NCBI RefSeq assembly: GCF_030160275.1
Contig: NZ_BSOA01000026.1
Location: 1-37,078, forward strand
Source: Dyella flagellata
GTDB taxonomy: Bacteria; Pseudomonadota; Gammaproteobacteria; Xanthomonadales; Rhodanobacteraceae
Length of the DNA: 37,078 nt
Reading direction: 5' to 3'
The position numbers were made by a program, and so were the translations under genes. This document shows, one piece after another, positions 35,983 to 37,078 of this stretch (its first letter is position 1; each line of letters begins with the position of its first letter). The notes under the pieces are model-generated. The model ran no database searches. It saw only the letters and a list, made by a program, of their open reading frames with translations, and was not told where the DNA came from.

Positions 35983-36669
35983 TTATTTGCGCATGCGACG
36001 CATGATCGCATCACGGGACAGCAGGGCAAACAGCACGCCGAACAAAAAACCGGCCAAGTGCGTCCACCAGGCGTAGCCACCATAGCTGGGGCCGCCCACG
36101 TAGCTGAAAAGCAATTGCAGTAATGCCCAGATGCCGATCAGCAAGAACGCCGGCACACGGACAAATTCAAGGTAGAAGCCAAGCGGCAGCACCAGCCCCA
36201 GGCGAGCCCGGGGAAATAGCGAAACGTAGGCACCCAGCACGGCCGACACGGCGCCACTGCAGCCGATGATCGGCCGGACTTCCCCGGCAAGCGAAATGGC
36301 TCCGGCTAAATTAGCGACCACGCCACCGATCAGGAACAGGGCAAGAAAGCGGATCGATCCGAGGGTGCGCTCCGCCGGTATGCCGAAAATCATCAGGAAC
36401 AACAGATTGCTTAGCAGGTGCAGCCAGGCGACATGGATGAACAAGGCTGTGACCAGGCGCAACAGTGCCGGGTCGCGCAACTGCTGCCAGATCGGCTGAT
36501 GGGCGTCCAAGACATGCGCGGGAACCGTTCCCCATTCCAACAGAAAGGTGACGCGCCGCGGCGGAGACATCAGGGCCAGCGCCATGAAGGTCACCACGCA
36601 GATGACAATCAGCAAGGTTGCGGCCCAGTGCAGGCGTGGCTGACGTCGGGTTTCGACATTCACAAACAC
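35983..36669 (-). CDS. Rhomboid family intramembrane serine protease
   Basis: 228 aa, six predicted membrane helices. Catalytic S138 in GCSGAVSAVLGAY and H204 in WWTHLAGFLFG; the oxyanion residues H84 and N88 are in HLLSNLLFL. Such proteases cut membrane proteins within the bilayer; substrates here are unknown. The start is GTG 36669, chosen for GAGGAG 7 nt upstream. Co-transcribed with DUF1820. Confidence 0.93.
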   Translation of the reverse strand: MFVNVETRRQPRLHWAATLLIVICVVTFMALALMSPPRRVTFLLEWGTVPAHVLDAHQPIWQQLRDPALLRLVTALFIHVAWLHLLSNLLFLMIFGIPAERTLGSIRFLALFLIGGVVANLAGAISLAGEVRPIIGCSGAVSAVLGAYVSLFPRARLGLVLPLGFYLEFVRVPAFLLIGIWALLQLLFSYVGGPSYGGYAWWTHLAGFLFGVLFALLSRDAIMRRMRK

Positions 36670-36693
36670 GATGCTCTCCTCGACGTGTGTGTT

Positions 36694-36718
36694 GCTGGGA
36701 TTGTCATCCCAGCCTACG
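36694..36718. repeat. Single REP hairpin
   Basis: GCTGGGAT-TGTC-ATCCCAGC followed by CTACG: one half of a REPIN, between the rRNA terminator and the rhomboid gene. Confidence 0.85.
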
Positions 36719-36752
36719 CCAGGCGAGCGGTACGTTGTGACTTGCGCAAAGC

Positions 36753-36783
36753 AAAACGCCTTCCCGGATGGGAAGGCGTTTTT
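36753..36783 (-). terminator. rRNA operon terminator
   Basis: An 11-bp stem AACGCCTTCCC/GGGAAGGCGTT with a 4-nt loop, flanked by AAAA on the left and TTT on the right, 10 bp past the 5S 3' end. Ends the minus-strand rRNA transcript. Confidence 0.85.
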
Positions 36784-36793
36784 AGGGATAAAG

Positions 36794-36909
36794 CCCCTGG
36801 CGGTGACCTACTCTTGCATGGAAGTCCACACTACCATCGGCGCAGCTGCGTTTCACTTCCGAGTTCGGGATGGGATCGGGTGGGGCCACAGCGCTATAGC
36901 CGCCAGGGA
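36794..36909 (-). rRNA. rrf: 5S ribosomal RNA
   Basis: The reverse strand reads CCCTGGCGGCTATAGCGC, then CCCACCCGATCCCATCCCGA, ACTCGGAAGTGAAACGC, and ends AGTAGGTCACCGCCAGGGG. Ends pair as the 5S helix I. Length of about 116 nt is normal; exact ends are uncertain by 1-2 nt. Confidence 0.97.
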
Positions 36910-37078
36910 AGGGGTGGGAGCAGCGCATTGAGCGCCAGCTCCGCAAAGGGGTAAACGAGTGACAAGCGTCTGGTGAAGTATTCGAGATGTTTCGTTTGGG
37001 CATCCGCTCTTTTGAAGAGTCCGACCAAGGATGGTCGGGTCACTTCTAGAGGGACCTACAAAAGCGTCTTGGGGTTAT
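36910..37078 (-). other. 23S-5S intergenic spacer of the rRNA operon
   Basis: Transcribed spacer with small hairpins (CCGACC/GGTCGG at 37020-37037, CTCTT/AAGAG near 37008). The right edge (minus strand ATAACCCCAAG) resembles the sequence that directly follows the 23S 3' end in Xanthomonadales, so the window appears to stop just short of 23S. No tRNA in the spacer. Confidence 0.7.

Overview
The window is GC-rich chromosomal DNA of a gammaproteobacterium. Its gene content points to the Xanthomonadales, probably Rhodanobacteraceae (Dyella, Luteibacter, Rhodanobacter, Frateuria type). The clues are a comF-bioB-bioF-bioH-bioC neighbourhood, glyQS beside an orphan GspE-type ATPase, a GDSL autotransporter esterase, DUF1820, and many GTAG-type REP palindromes between genes. 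The genus is inferred, since no 16S or 23S gene body is inside the window. Most of the sequence is ordinary housekeeping DNA. The left 5 kb is accessory in character.

Layout. 1-3371 (minus) is the N-terminal 1123 residues of an Rhs/YD-repeat protein that runs off the left edge. The 511-bp gap after it holds a degraded copy of a small membrane-protein gene tail, a REP pair and a 10-bp tandem repeat array. The array abuts the promoter region of a divergent HTH-Fic gene (3883-5223) whose Fic motif has Gln in place of the catalytic His. 5257-6201 (minus) carries comF and a 69-aa membrane protein. 6450-7769 (plus) is a two-gene unit, a secreted helical protein and a Cys-rich winged-helix regulator. 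7900-12570 is the biotin operon bioB-bioF-trhO-bioH-bioC, with 4-17 nt overlaps at most junctions and the tRNA hydroxylase gene trhO inside it. 12636-14746 (minus) carries an LptA-like periplasmic protein, a 3-methyladenine DNA glycosylase I and an ACT-like/V4R protein. 15008-16959 (minus) is a PLP dehydratase overlapping an aldose 1-epimerase. pepN lies at 17026-19674.

The 542-bp gap 19960-20501 is the most structured non-coding stretch. It has a perfect Crp/Clp-type site for a 61-aa gene, a 13-bp inverted repeat, a possible 17-codon minus-strand ORF, and a strong minus-strand intrinsic terminator with no known gene in front of it. Then come mnmG, a GYF_2/RDD membrane protein, tex, the autotransporter esterase, a YbaY-like lipoprotein, a CI-like regulator with a palindrome at its own promoter, glyS and glyQ (minus), the GspE/PilB-like ATPase, a class I glutamine amidotransferase, DUF1820 and a rhomboid protease (minus). 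The right end is the 5S rRNA of a minus-strand rRNA operon, its terminator, and the spacer toward 23S.

Functional links. The five bio genes make pimeloyl-ACP (BioC, BioH) and convert it toward biotin (BioF, BioB). BioA and BioD are not in the window. trhO and mnmG both modify tRNA wobble uridines. GlyQ and GlyS form one enzyme. The REP elements occupy gene ends and probably also act as transcript-end hairpins. No complete new defence or mobile system was found. The best leads are the repeat-flanked Rhs/Fic locus, the structured region before mnmG, the secreted-protein/regulator pair, and the REP family.
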